NCBI RefSeq assembly: GCF_000260135.1
Contig: NZ_JH651384.1
Span: forward strand, 1,119,693 to 1,183,692
Direction of reading: 5' to 3'
DNA: 64,000 nucleotides
Source of the DNA: Thiothrix nivea DSM 5205
Lineage (GTDB): Bacteria; Pseudomonadota; Gammaproteobacteria; Thiotrichales; Thiotrichaceae
Shown here: piece by piece, positions 53,080-62,456 of the stretch
Position numbering within the stretch: the stretch's first letter is position 1
Layout of the letters: each line of letters begins with the position of its first letter
Made by a program: the position numbers and the translations under genes
Notes under the pieces: generated by a model
Told to the model about the DNA's origin: nothing
The model's input: only the letters and a program-made list of their open reading frames with translations
The model's database searches: none

Positions 53080-53970
53080 ATGCCCCCAGCCCTGACGCCA
53101 CCCATTCTCCGCCTGCTGAAATTCCTCCAGCGTTCGCTGGCCGGTTTCCGCGCCAATCAGGGTATCCTGCTGGCTGGCGCAATTGCTTATTACACCCTGC
53201 TGTCGATCATCCCGCTGTTCACCCTGCTGATCGTGGCCTTGTCGCATTTGATCGACGAACAGCAACTGCTGACTATCGTGCAGAACAACCTCAGCCCAAT
53301 CTTCGGCACGCAGGCCAAAGTCATCACCTACCAGATGGATCTGTTCCTGCAAAACCGCCAGACCGTGGGCTGGATCGGGCTGACAGTCCTGCTGTTTTTC
53401 AGCTCCATGGCGTTCACGGTACTGGAAAACGCCATGTCGGTGATCTTTTTTCATCGCGTCAACATTCACCGCCGCCATTTCCTGATATCAGCCATCATCC
53501 CGTATGCTTACATTCTAGTGCTGGGCATCGGCATCCTGCTGATCACCATTATCAGCGGGGCGCTGGATTTGCTGCATGGCGAAGTGGTCACCGTGTTTTT
53601 CTGGCGGCTGCAACTCGACCACATGACCGGCGGCATCCTGTATGGGTTCGGCATCCTGGGTCTGACGTTGCTGCTGACTTCGTTCTACATGGTGATGCCA
53701 GTGGGCAGGATTTCCTTTCACCATGCGCTGGTGGGTAGCTTCTGCGTGGCGGTGCTGTGGGAAATCACCCGCCACCTGCTGGTATGGTATTTTTCCACCT
53801 TGTCGATGGTGAACATTATCTACGGTTCACTGACGACTGCGGTGGTGGCCTTGCTGTTTCTGGAAGTGGCGGCGATCATCCTGCTGTTTGGCGCACAGAT
53901 GATCGCGGAATACGAGCGGCTGGAGCGGGAAGACGGCAACAACGATACCGATTTGCACACGGGAGACTAA
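53080..53970 (+). CDS. YihY/BrkB-family inner membrane protein
   Basis: A 296-residue integral membrane protein with about six helices. The family hallmark follows the first helix: GAIAYYTLLSIIPLFTLLI, then TVLENAMSVIFF in helix 2 and ALVGSFCVAVLWEITRHLL near residue 230. It was once labelled ribonuclease BN in error; the real function (possibly envelope lipid handling) is unresolved. It lies three bases ahead of the TauE/SafE gene. Confidence 0.87.
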   Translation: MPPALTPPILRLLKFLQRSLAGFRANQGILLAGAIAYYTLLSIIPLFTLLIVALSHLIDEQQLLTIVQNNLSPIFGTQAKVITYQMDLFLQNRQTVGWIGLTVLLFFSSMAFTVLENAMSVIFFHRVNIHRRHFLISAIIPYAYILVLGIGILLITIISGALDLLHGEVVTVFFWRLQLDHMTGGILYGFGILGLTLLLTSFYMVMPVGRISFHHALVGSFCVAVLWEITRHLLVWYFSTLSMVNIIYGSLTTAVVALLFLEVAAIILLFGAQMIAEYERLEREDGNNDTDLHTGD

Positions 53971-53973
53971 GGC

Positions 53974-54738
53974 TTGGATATTTCCATCGGCGTAGTGTTA
54001 ATCAGCGCCATCGCCAGTTTTATCGCCTGTTTCTTTTCGGCACTGGCGGGCGGCGGTGCGGGGCTGATCCTGCTGCCCATCCTCATCATTGCCGGGTTGC
54101 CCTTTATCAACGCGCTGGCCTCGCACAAGCTGGCAGTGGGTTTCATCGGCATTGGCAGCACCTTCCGCTATGCGCGCGAAAACCTGATCGACTGGAAAAT
54201 TTTCTGGTGGAATGCGTTGCTCGGTGCACCTTTCGTGGTGGCGGGCACGCTGTTCGCCACTGCCCTCGACCAGAACCTGATGCTGTTGCTGGCGGGACTA
54301 TTCATCCTGCTGATGGCGGGTGTTTCCTGGCTGAAAAAATCCAGCGGGCTGCACCATTCGCCATATATCCAGCGCCAACAGGTTATTATCGGTAGCCTGC
54401 TGCTGGTTCCGATCGCGTTTTATTCCGGCTGGATTTCAGTCGCCAGCGGCGTGTTCACCACCATGCTGTATGTCTACCTGCTGCGCTACGACCAGTTGCA
54501 CGCCACCGCCATGACACTGGCCGCCAACGGGCTGGTGTGGAATGCGATTGGCGCAATCGCGCACCTGACGCTGGGGCATATTGACTGGGAAATCGCGCCG
54601 GGGCTGGTGATTGGCGCGGTGAGCGGCTCCTACCTCGGTGCATCGCTAGGGATCAGGCAGGGCAACAAGTTCCTCAAGCCCGTTTTCCTGCTGTCGGCGG
54701 TGGTTTCCGGCCTAGTGCTGGTGTACAAGGCACTGTAA
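53974..54738 (+). CDS. TauE/SafE-family sulfite/anion exporter
   Basis: Membrane protein of 254 residues with eight helices in two repeats. It begins with the family signature SALAGGGAGLILLPILIIAG, and the second repeat carries YSGWISVASGVFTTML. Members export sulfite, sulfoacetate or related organosulfur anions, which would suit a sulfur oxidiser, but the specific substrate is unknown. The start is TTG 53974, following GGGAGACTAAGG; it is coupled to yihY. Confidence 0.86.
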   Translation: MDISIGVVLISAIASFIACFFSALAGGGAGLILLPILIIAGLPFINALASHKLAVGFIGIGSTFRYARENLIDWKIFWWNALLGAPFVVAGTLFATALDQNLMLLLAGLFILLMAGVSWLKKSSGLHHSPYIQRQQVIIGSLLLVPIAFYSGWISVASGVFTTMLYVYLLRYDQLHATAMTLAANGLVWNAIGAIAHLTLGHIDWEIAPGLVIGAVSGSYLGASLGIRQGNKFLKPVFLLSAVVSGLVLVYKAL

Positions 54739-54792
54739 AAGCGTATTGCCCCGTGTTGCTCCGGTATTATCCATACTGCCTGATGCATCCTG

Positions 54793-54798
54793 TATAAT
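54793..54798 (+). promoter_or_regulatory. candidate -10 promoter element before the Ca2+ antiporter operon
   Basis: A perfect TATAAT lies 33 bases before the antiporter ATG. The -35 region at the right distance is poor, so sigma-70 activity is plausible but unproven. It could drive the long antiporter-kdsD-kdsC-lptCAB transcript. Confidence 0.4.
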
Positions 54799-54830
54799 GG
54801 CGCACGTTATTAACAACCGGTCACCTTTTC

Positions 54831-55817
54831 ATGCTGTTATTCACCCTTGCTGTCCTCACCGGCCTTATCCTGCTGGCGTGGAGCGCTGACCGTTTTGTAC
54901 TGGGCGCAGCCAGTCTCGCGCGCCTGACCGGCATATCACCGTTGACCGTCGGGATGGTAATCGTCGGCTTCGGCACCTCCGCCCCGGAGATCCTGGTTTC
55001 TGTCATTGCAGCGCTGGATGGCGCACCCGGCATGGCGCTGGGCAATGCGGTCGGTTCCAATATTGCCAATATCGCCCTGATTCTGGGTGTTACCGCCCTG
55101 CTGACGCCGCTGGCCGTGCATTCCCGCATCGTCAAGCGTGAGTTACCGATTGTGCTGGGAGTGGGGATTTTTTCCTGGCTATTGCTGCGGGATGGCGATG
55201 CATCCCGGCTGGATGGAGCCATCCTGCTGTCATTGCTTGTGGGGCTGCTCGTCTGGCTGGTGTACAGCGCCAAACGCTCCTATTTCCTGGAACCCCTGAC
55301 GGCGGAAATGACTGGGGAGGTGCAGGAAATCCAGGCTGATTTAACCATGCCCCGCGCTATTTTCTGGACGGTAGCCGGGCTGATCCTGCTGGTCGCCAGT
55401 TCCCGTCTGCTGGTATGGGGAGCCAGCGGCATTGCCACGGCTTTCGGCATCAGCGACCTGGTGATCGGCCTGACCATCGTCGCCATTGGCACCAGCCTGC
55501 CGGAACTGGCAGCATCCATCGCCAGCGCCCGCAAAGGGGAAGCCGATCTGGCCGTAGGTAACATAGTGGGTTCCAACCTGTTCAATAACCTGGCAGTCAT
55601 TGGCTTGCCTGCCATGATCCACCCCTTGGCCACGCCACCGGAGCTGCTAAGCCGGGATTTACCCATCATGATTGGCCTGACCCTGCTGCTGATCGTGTTC
55701 AACTATACGCCGCCGAAAAACAATATGATTACCCGCCCGGAAGGGCTGATCCTGCTGGCGGCGTTTATCGGCTACCAGCTTTTGCTGTACATCCAAAGCG
55801 TTCCCGCCGGATCCTGA
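54831..55817 (+). CDS. calcium/sodium antiporter (YrbG/CaCA family)
   Basis: Inner-membrane cation/Ca2+ exchanger, 328 residues, with ten helices in two inverted repeats. The alpha-repeat motifs are IVGFGTSAPEILVSVIAALD then GNAVGSNIANIALILG in the first half, and VAIGTSLPELAASIASARKG then GNIVGSNLFNNLAVIG in the second. The acidic residues in those motifs bind the ion. As in E. coli (yrbG-kdsD-kdsC-lptCAB), it heads the LPS-biogenesis operon, 4 bases before kdsD. Confidence 0.92.
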   Translation: MLLFTLAVLTGLILLAWSADRFVLGAASLARLTGISPLTVGMVIVGFGTSAPEILVSVIAALDGAPGMALGNAVGSNIANIALILGVTALLTPLAVHSRIVKRELPIVLGVGIFSWLLLRDGDASRLDGAILLSLLVGLLVWLVYSAKRSYFLEPLTAEMTGEVQEIQADLTMPRAIFWTVAGLILLVASSRLLVWGASGIATAFGISDLVIGLTIVAIGTSLPELAASIASARKGEADLAVGNIVGSNLFNNLAVIGLPAMIHPLATPPELLSRDLPIMIGLTLLLIVFNYTPPKNNMITRPEGLILLAAFIGYQLLLYIQSVPAGS

Positions 55818-55821
55818 AACC

Positions 55822-56796
55822 ATGCCGCACCACGCCAAAGACCTGCTTGCACTGGCGAAAGCCGTGATTGATACCGAAATCGCCGCCCTCAGCGCCTTGC
55901 CCGCTCGGCTGGATGATGACTTCCTGCGCGCCTGCGAAGCCATGCTGAGCTGCCGGGGTCGTGTCATCGTCACCGGCATGGGCAAATCCGGGCATATCGG
56001 CAACAAGATTGCGGCGACGCTTGCCAGTACCGGCACACCCGCGTTTTTCCTGCACCCCGGCGAAGCCAGCCACGGCGACTTGGGCATGATTGTGAACGGC
56101 GATGTCATCATTGCACTATCCAACTCCGGTACCAGCGAAGAAATCCTCTCCATCATGCCCGTCATCCGGCGGTTGGATGTGCGCGTCATCGCCATGACCG
56201 GTAACCCCGCCTCCCCGCTGGCGGAAGCGGCGGATTTCCACATTGACACGGGTGTGGACAAGGAAGCCTGCCCACTGGGGCTTGCACCAACCTCCAGCAC
56301 CACTGCCGCACTGGTAATGGGCGACGCACTGGCAGTTGCCCTGCTGGAAGCGCGTGGTTTTACCGCAGAAGATTTCGCCCGCTCCCACCCCGGCGGACGG
56401 CTGGGCAAGCGCCTGTTGGTGCATGTACGCGACATCATGCACACCGGCGAAGAAATTCCGCAGGTGCGCCCGGAAGTCAACCTGCAACAGGCGATTCTGG
56501 AAATGACCCGCAAGAAACTGGGCATGACCGCCATTACCGACACCTTCGGCACGCTGCTGGGTATTTTCACCGACGGCGACTTGCGGCGTTCATTCGAGAA
56601 GGGTTTGAACTTGCAGGAACAACCCATTGCCGCCCTGATGACCCCGCACTGCCGCAGCATCGATGGCGACAGCCTCGCAGTGGAAGCCCTCAACCGGATG
56701 CAGGAACACGCCATCACCGTACTGCCAGTCGTGCAGGACGGGCGCGTTACCGGTATCATCCACATGCATGACCTTTTACGCGCAGGAATCGCCTGA
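55822..56796 (+). CDS. kdsD: D-arabinose 5-phosphate isomerase KdsD
   Basis: Converts ribulose-5-P to arabinose-5-P, the first step of Kdo synthesis for the LPS core. The 324-residue protein has a sugar-isomerase SIS domain (GMGKSGHIGNKIAATLASTG, then the ALSNSGTSEE phosphate loop) and two C-terminal CBS domains (about residues 205-324). Its TGA overlaps the kdsC ATG by one base, so the two enzymes are coupled. Confidence 0.93.
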   Translation: MPHHAKDLLALAKAVIDTEIAALSALPARLDDDFLRACEAMLSCRGRVIVTGMGKSGHIGNKIAATLASTGTPAFFLHPGEASHGDLGMIVNGDVIIALSNSGTSEEILSIMPVIRRLDVRVIAMTGNPASPLAEAADFHIDTGVDKEACPLGLAPTSSTTAALVMGDALAVALLEARGFTAEDFARSHPGGRLGKRLLVHVRDIMHTGEEIPQVRPEVNLQQAILEMTRKKLGMTAITDTFGTLLGIFTDGDLRRSFEKGLNLQEQPIAALMTPHCRSIDGDSLAVEALNRMQEHAITVLPVVQDGRVTGIIHMHDLLRAGIA

Positions 56797-57347
56797 TGTA
56801 CCACTTCGACAAGCTCCCCGCCAACGTGCTGGAACGCGCCCGCAACACCCGCCTGGTCATTTTCGACATCGACGGCGTGCTGACGGACGGCAGCCTGTTC
56901 TACGACAATGAGGGGCAGGAATACAAAGCCTTCAACTCCAAGGATGGCCACGGCATCCGTATGTTGCTGGAAAGCGGGCTGGAAATGGCGCTGATTACCG
57001 GACGCCAATCCGAACTGGTGCTGCACCGTGCTGACAACCTGAAGGTTCCGCGCGACCGCATCTGGCAGGGTTATCGCGACAAACGCCCCGCCTTCGAGGA
57101 TTTGCTGGCTAAAACCGGACTCAAGCCGGAAAACATCGCCTACGTCGGTGATGACGTGGTGGATTTGCCAGTGATGGCACAGGTCGGTTTCGCCATCGCC
57201 GTCAACGACGCCCATTACTACGTCAAGCAACACGCCCACTGGACAACGGCAACCCCCGGCGGGCGCGGCGCAGGCCGTGAAGTCTGCGAACTGCTGCTGC
57301 ACGCCCAAGGCAAACTGCAAGCCAAACTGGAAAGCTATCTCACATGA
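56796..57347 (+). CDS. kdsC: Kdo-8-phosphate phosphatase KdsC
   Basis: HAD-superfamily phosphatase releasing Kdo from Kdo-8-P, 183 residues. It has the nucleophile motif FDIDGVLTDG near residue 25, a SKDGHGIRMLLESGLEMALI segment with LITGRQS (motif II) and YVGDDVVDLPVM (motif IV). No cap domain is evident, as expected for the tetrameric KdsC. The stop overlaps the lptC start by four bases. Confidence 0.93.
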   Translation: MYHFDKLPANVLERARNTRLVIFDIDGVLTDGSLFYDNEGQEYKAFNSKDGHGIRMLLESGLEMALITGRQSELVLHRADNLKVPRDRIWQGYRDKRPAFEDLLAKTGLKPENIAYVGDDVVDLPVMAQVGFAIAVNDAHYYVKQHAHWTTATPGGRGAGREVCELLLHAQGKLQAKLESYLT

Positions 57348-57784
57348 AACGCCTGCTTGCCCTGATGGTCATATTGTTATCCATCCTGCTGATTACGCGG
57401 GTGGAAGACTATCTGGGCAAGACCGACCTCAGCAAATTGGCACTGGAAAAAGACCAGATCGACTATTACCTGTCGGATTTTTCCATTATGGCAGTGGCAG
57501 CGGACGGCAAACTCAGCTATGAACTCTCCGGGCGGCATCTGTCGCACTGGCAAGGCAAACGGCAAAGTGAAGTCATCCAGCCTGTGGTCACAACCAGCGA
57601 CGGGTTAACATTGCGTACAGAGCAGCTTTTTTATGATCAGGCCACCCAGACCATTTCCACCCAGTCGGTAGTGTCGATAACTTCGCCATCCGGGGAGATG
57701 CAATCTACCGGCCTGACCGCTAAACTTGACCAGGATTTACTGAAATTTGACTCCAATGTACGTTCAACCTACCAAGTTAAATAA
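57344..57784 (+). CDS. lptC: LPS export protein LptC
   Basis: Single-pass inner-membrane protein of the LPS bridge, 146 residues. An N-terminal helix (LLALMVILLSILLI) is followed by the LptC/OstA-type beta-jellyroll (DYYLSDFSIMAVAADGKLSY, then LSGRHLSHW). Start overlaps kdsC and the end overlaps lptA by about 29 bases. Low sequence conservation but the position between kdsC and lptA makes the assignment secure. Confidence 0.87.
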   Translation: MKRLLALMVILLSILLITRVEDYLGKTDLSKLALEKDQIDYYLSDFSIMAVAADGKLSYELSGRHLSHWQGKRQSEVIQPVVTTSDGLTLRTEQLFYDQATQTISTQSVVSITSPSGEMQSTGLTAKLDQDLLKFDSNVRSTYQVK

Positions 57785-58268
57785 ATGGCTGCTGAGCCTG
57801 CTTCTGGCGGGCATGGTTTCCAGCGCCCACGCGCTCAAGTCGGATGTGGCGGAGCCGGTCAATATCGAAGCAGATTCGGCTGTATTCGACAAAATGGCCG
57901 GTACAGCCACCTACGACGGCAATGTCAGCATCCAGCAGGGAACCTTGCGCATCCTGGCTGCACATATCGAAATCAATGCGCCAGACAACGAAATCCAGGC
58001 CATCATTGCCACCGGCTCCCCCGTCAGCCTGCAACAAAAAATGGATAACGGCAAACTGGTACAAGGCAAGGCGCAGCAAATCCGCTATCTGGTCAAGGAT
58101 AAGCGCCTGATCCTCGACGGTGACGCCGAACTGATGCAGGACAAAGACCACTTCACCAGCAACCATATCGAATACCTGCCCGACACAGGCCAGTTGAAAG
58201 CCGGTGGGCAAGGCAAATCCGGGCGCGTTTCTGCCGTATTCTACCCCAGCAACAAAGCCACCAAATGA
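57756..58268 (+). CDS. lptA: LPS transport periplasmic protein LptA
   Basis: Periplasmic bridge protein carrying LPS from LptC to LptD, 170 residues. Signal peptide ([20 protein letters not shown]), then the OstA-like jellyroll beginning [20 protein letters not shown], then [13 protein letters not shown] chose ATG 57756; a TTG at 57747 is in frame. The gene overlaps lptC's 3' end and its own stop overlaps the lptB start by four bases. Confidence 0.88.
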   Translation: MYVQPTKLNKWLLSLLLAGMVSSAHALKSDVAEPVNIEADSAVFDKMAGTATYDGNVSIQQGTLRILAAHIEINAPDNEIQAIIATGSPVSLQQKMDNGKLVQGKAQQIRYLVKDKRLILDGDAELMQDKDHFTSNHIEYLPDTGQLKAGGQGKSGRVSAVFYPSNKATK

Positions 58269-58999
58269 GCGATACCCATATCCTGGCTGCCCGCGACCTG
58301 CAAAAAAGCTACAAGAAGCGCCAAATACTCAAAGGCGTGGATTTGCACGTCAACAATGCCGAAGTGGTTGGCCTGCTCGGCCCGAATGGCGCAGGCAAAA
58401 CCACCTGCTTCTACATGATCGTCGGCCTGGTCGGGGCAGATGCGGGGCAAGTGCTACTCAACGACAAGGACATCACCGCAGCCCCCATGCACGAACGCGC
58501 CCGCGAAGGTATCGGCTATCTGGCGCAGGAAGCCAGCATCTTCCGCAAACTGACCGTGGCGCAAAACATCATGGCGGTGCTGGAACTGCGCAAAGACCTG
58601 AACCGCGCCCAACGCCAGGACAAGGTCGACAGCCTGCTGGAAGAATTCCAGCTTACCCACCTGCGCGACAGCCAGGGCATCAGCCTTTCCGGCGGGGAAC
58701 GCCGCCGCGCCGAAATCGCCCGGGCGCTGGCCAGCGAACCCGCCTTCATCCTGCTGGACGAACCCTTTGCTGGGGTTGACCCCATTTCGGTCCTGGAAAT
58801 CCAGAAGATCATCCGCCATCTGGTTGGGCGTAATATCGGCGTCCTCATCACTGACCACAACGTGCGCGAAACCCTGGGCATCTGCCACCGTGCCTACATC
58901 CTCAGCGAAGGTAAAATTCTGGTCGAAGGCTCCCCCGATGCCATTTTGCAGAATGAACAAGCCCGCCGTGTCTATCTTGGTGAAAATTTTACCCTGTAA
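58265..58999 (+). CDS. lptB: LPS export ABC transporter ATPase LptB
   Basis: Cytoplasmic ATPase powering LPS extraction by LptFG, 244 residues. Walker [10 protein letters not shown] (residues 39-47), Q-loop [13 protein letters not shown], signature LSGGERRR and Walker [12 protein letters not shown] are all clear; the switch His is in [11 protein letters not shown]. It overlaps lptA by four bases. The next gene, rpoN, is 120 bases away with its own likely promoter. Confidence 0.95.
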   Translation: MSDTHILAARDLQKSYKKRQILKGVDLHVNNAEVVGLLGPNGAGKTTCFYMIVGLVGADAGQVLLNDKDITAAPMHERAREGIGYLAQEASIFRKLTVAQNIMAVLELRKDLNRAQRQDKVDSLLEEFQLTHLRDSQGISLSGGERRRAEIARALASEPAFILLDEPFAGVDPISVLEIQKIIRHLVGRNIGVLITDHNVRETLGICHRAYILSEGKILVEGSPDAILQNEQARRVYLGENFTL

Positions 59000-59036
59000 A
59001 TCTGCTCAGCGCCCGTTCATCCCGCTTACCGCATCT

Positions 59037-59064
59037 TTGCACCAGCTAACGTTTAGAGTAGTAT
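59037..59064 (+). promoter_or_regulatory. candidate sigma-70 promoter of rpoN
   Basis: A TTGCAC -35 (59037-59042) and TAGTAT -10 (59059-59064) are separated by 16 bases, 55 bases before the rpoN ATG, in the 120-base lptB-rpoN gap. Confidence 0.45.
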
Positions 59065-59119
59065 GAAAGCCATGAAAGACAGGATTCATCGGCTATAGGT
59101 AAAAGGAATAACAAGAACA

Positions 59120-60586
59120 ATGCTTAAACAGGGATTTGATCTCAAACTCGGTCAGACCTTATCCATGACCCCGCAGCTTCAGCAAGCCATCCGCTTGTTG
59201 CAGTTGTCTTCACTCGAACTGCAAAATGAAATCCAGCAAGCGCTGGAAGAAAATCCCCTGCTCCAGCTCACCGATGATGCTGAAGACCATTCAGTCGACA
59301 CTAACAACGACCAGAAAGCAGACACCGAAACAGACGTTTCCGAAACGGCCAGCGAAAACTCCTCCCTGGACGACGCCATCCCCAGCGAATTAAGCATCGA
59401 TGCCGAATGGGAAGACGTTTACGACACCCGCAGCAGCAACAGCGACAGTGGCGGCGACGCCAACGGTTTCCTGGAAAACCAGGGCGATAGCGCCGATGAT
59501 GGCTTGCAGGAGCACCTGCTGTGGCAAATCCACATGAGCAACCTCACCAGCATCGACAAACAGATTGCCGAAGCCCTGATCCGCTCGCTGGACGAGGCCG
59601 GTTACCTATGCGACCCGCTGGAAGAGATTTTTGCCACCCTCAACCAAGAATTGCTGATTGACCTGGAAGATGTGGAAGTTGTCCTCAAGTACATCCAGCA
59701 ACTTGACCCGATTGGCGTAGGCGCGCGTGACCTGCGTGAATGCCTGCTGCTTCAGTTGCATCACCTGCCAGAAAGCCGCACCCGTTTCAAGGCGCAGCAA
59801 CTGGTGGAAAAAAATCTGGACTTGTTGGAACGCCGCGACTATAAAGAAATCAAAAAGAGATTAAAAATAGAACAAAGCGAACTGGAGGAGATCATCCTGT
59901 TATTGCGTGGCCTGCAACCTAGGCCAGGTAGTGCTTACTCCTCATCCGCCGCCGATTATATTGTTCCTGACGTGTTCGTCCGCAAGTTGAAAGGAAAATG
60001 GGTGGTATCACTAAACGCGCAAGTCACGCCGAACCTGCAAGTCAACCAGTTCTACGCCGACATGCTGGGGCAGGTCAAAAGCGAAAATGACGCAAGCTAT
60101 TTCAAAAGCAACCTGCAACAGGCACGCTGGCTGATCCGCAGTGTGGAAAGCCGCAACTCCACCCTGCTGAATGTCGCCAAGGCAATTGTTGAACGCCAGA
60201 GTGCCTTTATGCAATACGGGGAACAGGCCATGAAACCCCTGATACTCCGGGATATAGCAGAAGAGCTGGAGATGCACGAATCCACCATCTCCCGCGTCAC
60301 CACCAACAAATACATGTATACCCCGCGCGGTATCTTTGAATTCAAATACTTTTTCTCCAGCCAGGTTGATACAGACACAGGGTCTAGCTGTTCATCAACC
60401 GCCATCCGGGCCATGCTCAAGAAATTGATTAGCGAGGAAGACCAACACTCACCCCTGAGTGACAACCAATTGACCACCCTGCTTAACCAGCAGGGCATCA
60501 ACGTGGCGCGCCGAACCGTCGCCAAGTACCGTGAAGCCATGTCGATTCCTTCATCCCATGAACGAAAAGCATTGCTTCCAACCTGA
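59120..60586 (+). CDS. rpoN: RNA polymerase sigma-54 factor RpoN
   Basis: Alternative sigma factor, 488 residues. The N-terminal activator-interacting region is Gln/Leu-rich (GQTLSMTPQLQQAIRLLQLS). An acidic linker (about residues 55-120, many D/E/S) follows. Next come the core-binding region and the C-terminal RpoN box ARRTVAKYREAM near residue 465, with the HTH at EELEMHESTISRVTTNKYM. The downstream order hpf-ptsN-rapZ is the classical gammaproteobacterial rpoN cluster. Confidence 0.95.
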   Translation: MLKQGFDLKLGQTLSMTPQLQQAIRLLQLSSLELQNEIQQALEENPLLQLTDDAEDHSVDTNNDQKADTETDVSETASENSSLDDAIPSELSIDAEWEDVYDTRSSNSDSGGDANGFLENQGDSADDGLQEHLLWQIHMSNLTSIDKQIAEALIRSLDEAGYLCDPLEEIFATLNQELLIDLEDVEVVLKYIQQLDPIGVGARDLRECLLLQLHHLPESRTRFKAQQLVEKNLDLLERRDYKEIKKRLKIEQSELEEIILLLRGLQPRPGSAYSSSAADYIVPDVFVRKLKGKWVVSLNAQVTPNLQVNQFYADMLGQVKSENDASYFKSNLQQARWLIRSVESRNSTLLNVAKAIVERQSAFMQYGEQAMKPLILRDIAEELEMHESTISRVTTNKYMYTPRGIFEFKYFFSSQVDTDTGSSCSSTAIRAMLKKLISEEDQHSPLSDNQLTTLLNQQGINVARRTVAKYREAMSIPSSHERKALLPT

Positions 60587-60680
60587 ACCGCGTTTTCTGC
60601 CCTGGCTGCGGGCTGGCAACCCCAGCTACGCCATGACGGTAACGTGGTTTCTTCCATGACCTGAACAAGGAGCTTGCATT

Positions 60681-61016
60681 ATGCAATTAGAAATCACTGG
60701 TCATCATCTCGAAGTGACAGACTCCATGAACAACTACGTGCGTGAAAAGGCCGAGCGCCTGAAGCGCCACTTTGACCAGGTAATGAAGATCCACTTCATT
60801 CTGGAAGTCGAAAAACAGCGCCACAAGGCGGAAGCGACTTTCCACGTCAATGGCAACCACATGTTCGCGGACGCCTACGCCGACGACATGTATGCCGCCA
60901 TTGACGCACTGACCGACAAGCTGGATCGGCAGATTGTCAAGCATAAGGAAAAACTGAAGAGCCACCACCGCCAGGAGGCTGCGCAAATGGTGGCAGCCGC
61001 TGACTCCGTGGAATAA
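60681..61016 (+). CDS. hpf: ribosome hibernation promoting factor (HPF/YfiA family)
   Basis: Short HPF, 111 residues, which binds the ribosome decoding region and promotes 100S dimers in stationary phase. It has the family start MQLEITGHHLEVTDSMNNYV and the basic helix DALTDKLDRQIVKHKEKLKS. There is no long C-terminal dimerisation domain. ATG 60681 follows AAGGAG. It lies 94 bases after rpoN and 4 bases before ptsN. Confidence 0.93.
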   Translation: MQLEITGHHLEVTDSMNNYVREKAERLKRHFDQVMKIHFILEVEKQRHKAEATFHVNGNHMFADAYADDMYAAIDALTDKLDRQIVKHKEKLKSHHRQEAAQMVAAADSVE

Positions 61017-61020
61017 CCCC

Positions 61021-61509
61021 ATGGACATTACTACCCTGCTTTCTCCCGAACGGGTCAGTTGCGAAACGGAAGTTTCCAGCAAAAAGCGTGCGTTTGAACA
61101 GCTCGCCGCTCTCTTGGTCACTGGCTATGCGGGGCTTGAAGCGGAAACCATTTTTCACGCACTGATCAACAGGGAAAAGCTGGGTAGTACAGCCATTGGC
61201 AACGGCGTGGCCATTCCCCACGCCTGCCTGCCCATACCACAACCCCTGGGGGCTTTGTTAGTGCTGGAAGACGGGATCAAAATGGATGCCCCGGACAAAA
61301 AGCCAGTGCAACTGTTCCTGGCCATCCTCGCGCCCGCCAACGAAGCCCCCAACTATTCCGAACTGATCACCCGCTTAACCGGCACGCTATTACAGAAATC
61401 CCTGATAGAACAAATGTGCCGTTATAATGACCGGCAAGGGATGCTGGATCAGTTCCGCGCTTTTTTCGACCCACCTGAGCGCCCTCCAGAGGGCGTGCTG
61501 GCAGCCTGA
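61021..61509 (+). CDS. ptsN: nitrogen PTS EIIA component PtsN
   Basis: EIIA-Ntr, 162 residues, a regulatory phosphocarrier without transport role. The phosphorylated histidine is H67 in GNGVAIPHACLP. The mannitol-type EIIA fold spans residues 8-150. It starts 4 bases after hpf and ends 2 bases before rapZ. Its partners NPr and EI-Ntr are not in the window. Confidence 0.93.
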   Translation: MDITTLLSPERVSCETEVSSKKRAFEQLAALLVTGYAGLEAETIFHALINREKLGSTAIGNGVAIPHACLPIPQPLGALLVLEDGIKMDAPDKKPVQLFLAILAPANEAPNYSELITRLTGTLLQKSLIEQMCRYNDRQGMLDQFRAFFDPPERPPEGVLAA

Positions 61510-61511
61510 CC

Positions 61512-62375
61512 ATGCATTTGGTCATCATCAGTGGCATGTCGGGCGCAGGCAAAACATACGCTTTGCATACCCTGGAAGACAATGGCTATTACTGCATCGA
61601 CAACCTGCCCTCCCAACTGCTGGAGGCTTTGCTCGGCACGCCACAAATAGCCAAGCAACCCCATCTGGCGGTTGGCATTGACATCCGGGGCGGGCGCGAC
61701 AGCCTGCTGGATACCCCTGCCATCATCAAGCGCATCCGCCAGCGGATAGCCAACACCCAACTGGTTTACCTGTATGCCGAGCAGGAAATCCTGCGCAAGC
61801 GTTACAATGAAACCCGCCGTCGTCACCCCCTCACCAGCGAAACCCAGGAACTGGACAAGGCCATCCTGCTGGAAGCCGACCTGCTGGAACCGCTGGCGGT
61901 TGATTCCGACCTGCGGCTAGATACTTCACACATTGGTGTTTACGAACTGGGTCGGTTATTGACCGCCCGCATCTGCCAAAGCACACCCCAACGCCTGTCA
62001 CTGATGATCCAGTCATTCGGTTTCAAGCACGGGACACCTTCTGATTCTGACTTCCTGTTCGATGTACGCTGTCTGCCCAACCCTTATTGGGAGCCTGACT
62101 TGCGCACGCTGACAGGCCGTGATGCTGGCATCATCCAGTGGCTGGAACAACACGATGACGTCCAGCGTATGTACACCGACATCGAAGGCTTCCTCAGCCA
62201 TTGGCTGCCCTCCCACGATGCCAATTGCCAACGGGCTTACCTGACAGTATCCATTGGCTGCACAGGCGGGCGTCACCGCTCCGTCTACCTCGCGGAACGC
62301 CTGTACCAGCACTTCCGCCACAGCATGGGTGAAAGCGTTATCCTGCGCCACCGTGAACTCAGCTACGTCCGCTAA
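61512..62375 (+). CDS. rapZ: RNase adapter protein RapZ
   Basis: Nucleotide- and RNA-binding adaptor, 287 residues. In enterobacteria it directs RNase E to the sRNA GlmZ and controls glucosamine-6-P synthesis. Walker A is GMSGAGKT (residues 8-15), then YCIDNLPSQLL and, in the C-terminal domain, SIGCTGGRHRSVYLAERLYQ. Stop at 62375 is followed by an 81-base gap to mgtE. No GlmZ-like RNA is recognised in the window. Confidence 0.94.
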   Translation: MHLVIISGMSGAGKTYALHTLEDNGYYCIDNLPSQLLEALLGTPQIAKQPHLAVGIDIRGGRDSLLDTPAIIKRIRQRIANTQLVYLYAEQEILRKRYNETRRRHPLTSETQELDKAILLEADLLEPLAVDSDLRLDTSHIGVYELGRLLTARICQSTPQRLSLMIQSFGFKHGTPSDSDFLFDVRCLPNPYWEPDLRTLTGRDAGIIQWLEQHDDVQRMYTDIEGFLSHWLPSHDANCQRAYLTVSIGCTGGRHRSVYLAERLYQHFRHSMGESVILRHRELSYVR

Positions 62376-62456
62376 TCCACCCTTCTCGGCCTCATCTGCG
62401 TGGTATCCCGTCTCCGGGCTGTTACAATAACGGCGCCAGTATTCCAAGGTTGCGCC

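Noticed and set aside
55659-57320. 553-codon minus-strand open frame opposite kdsD and kdsC
   Set aside because: It overlaps three coupled forward genes and contains low-complexity Ser/Arg/Met text; a shadow.
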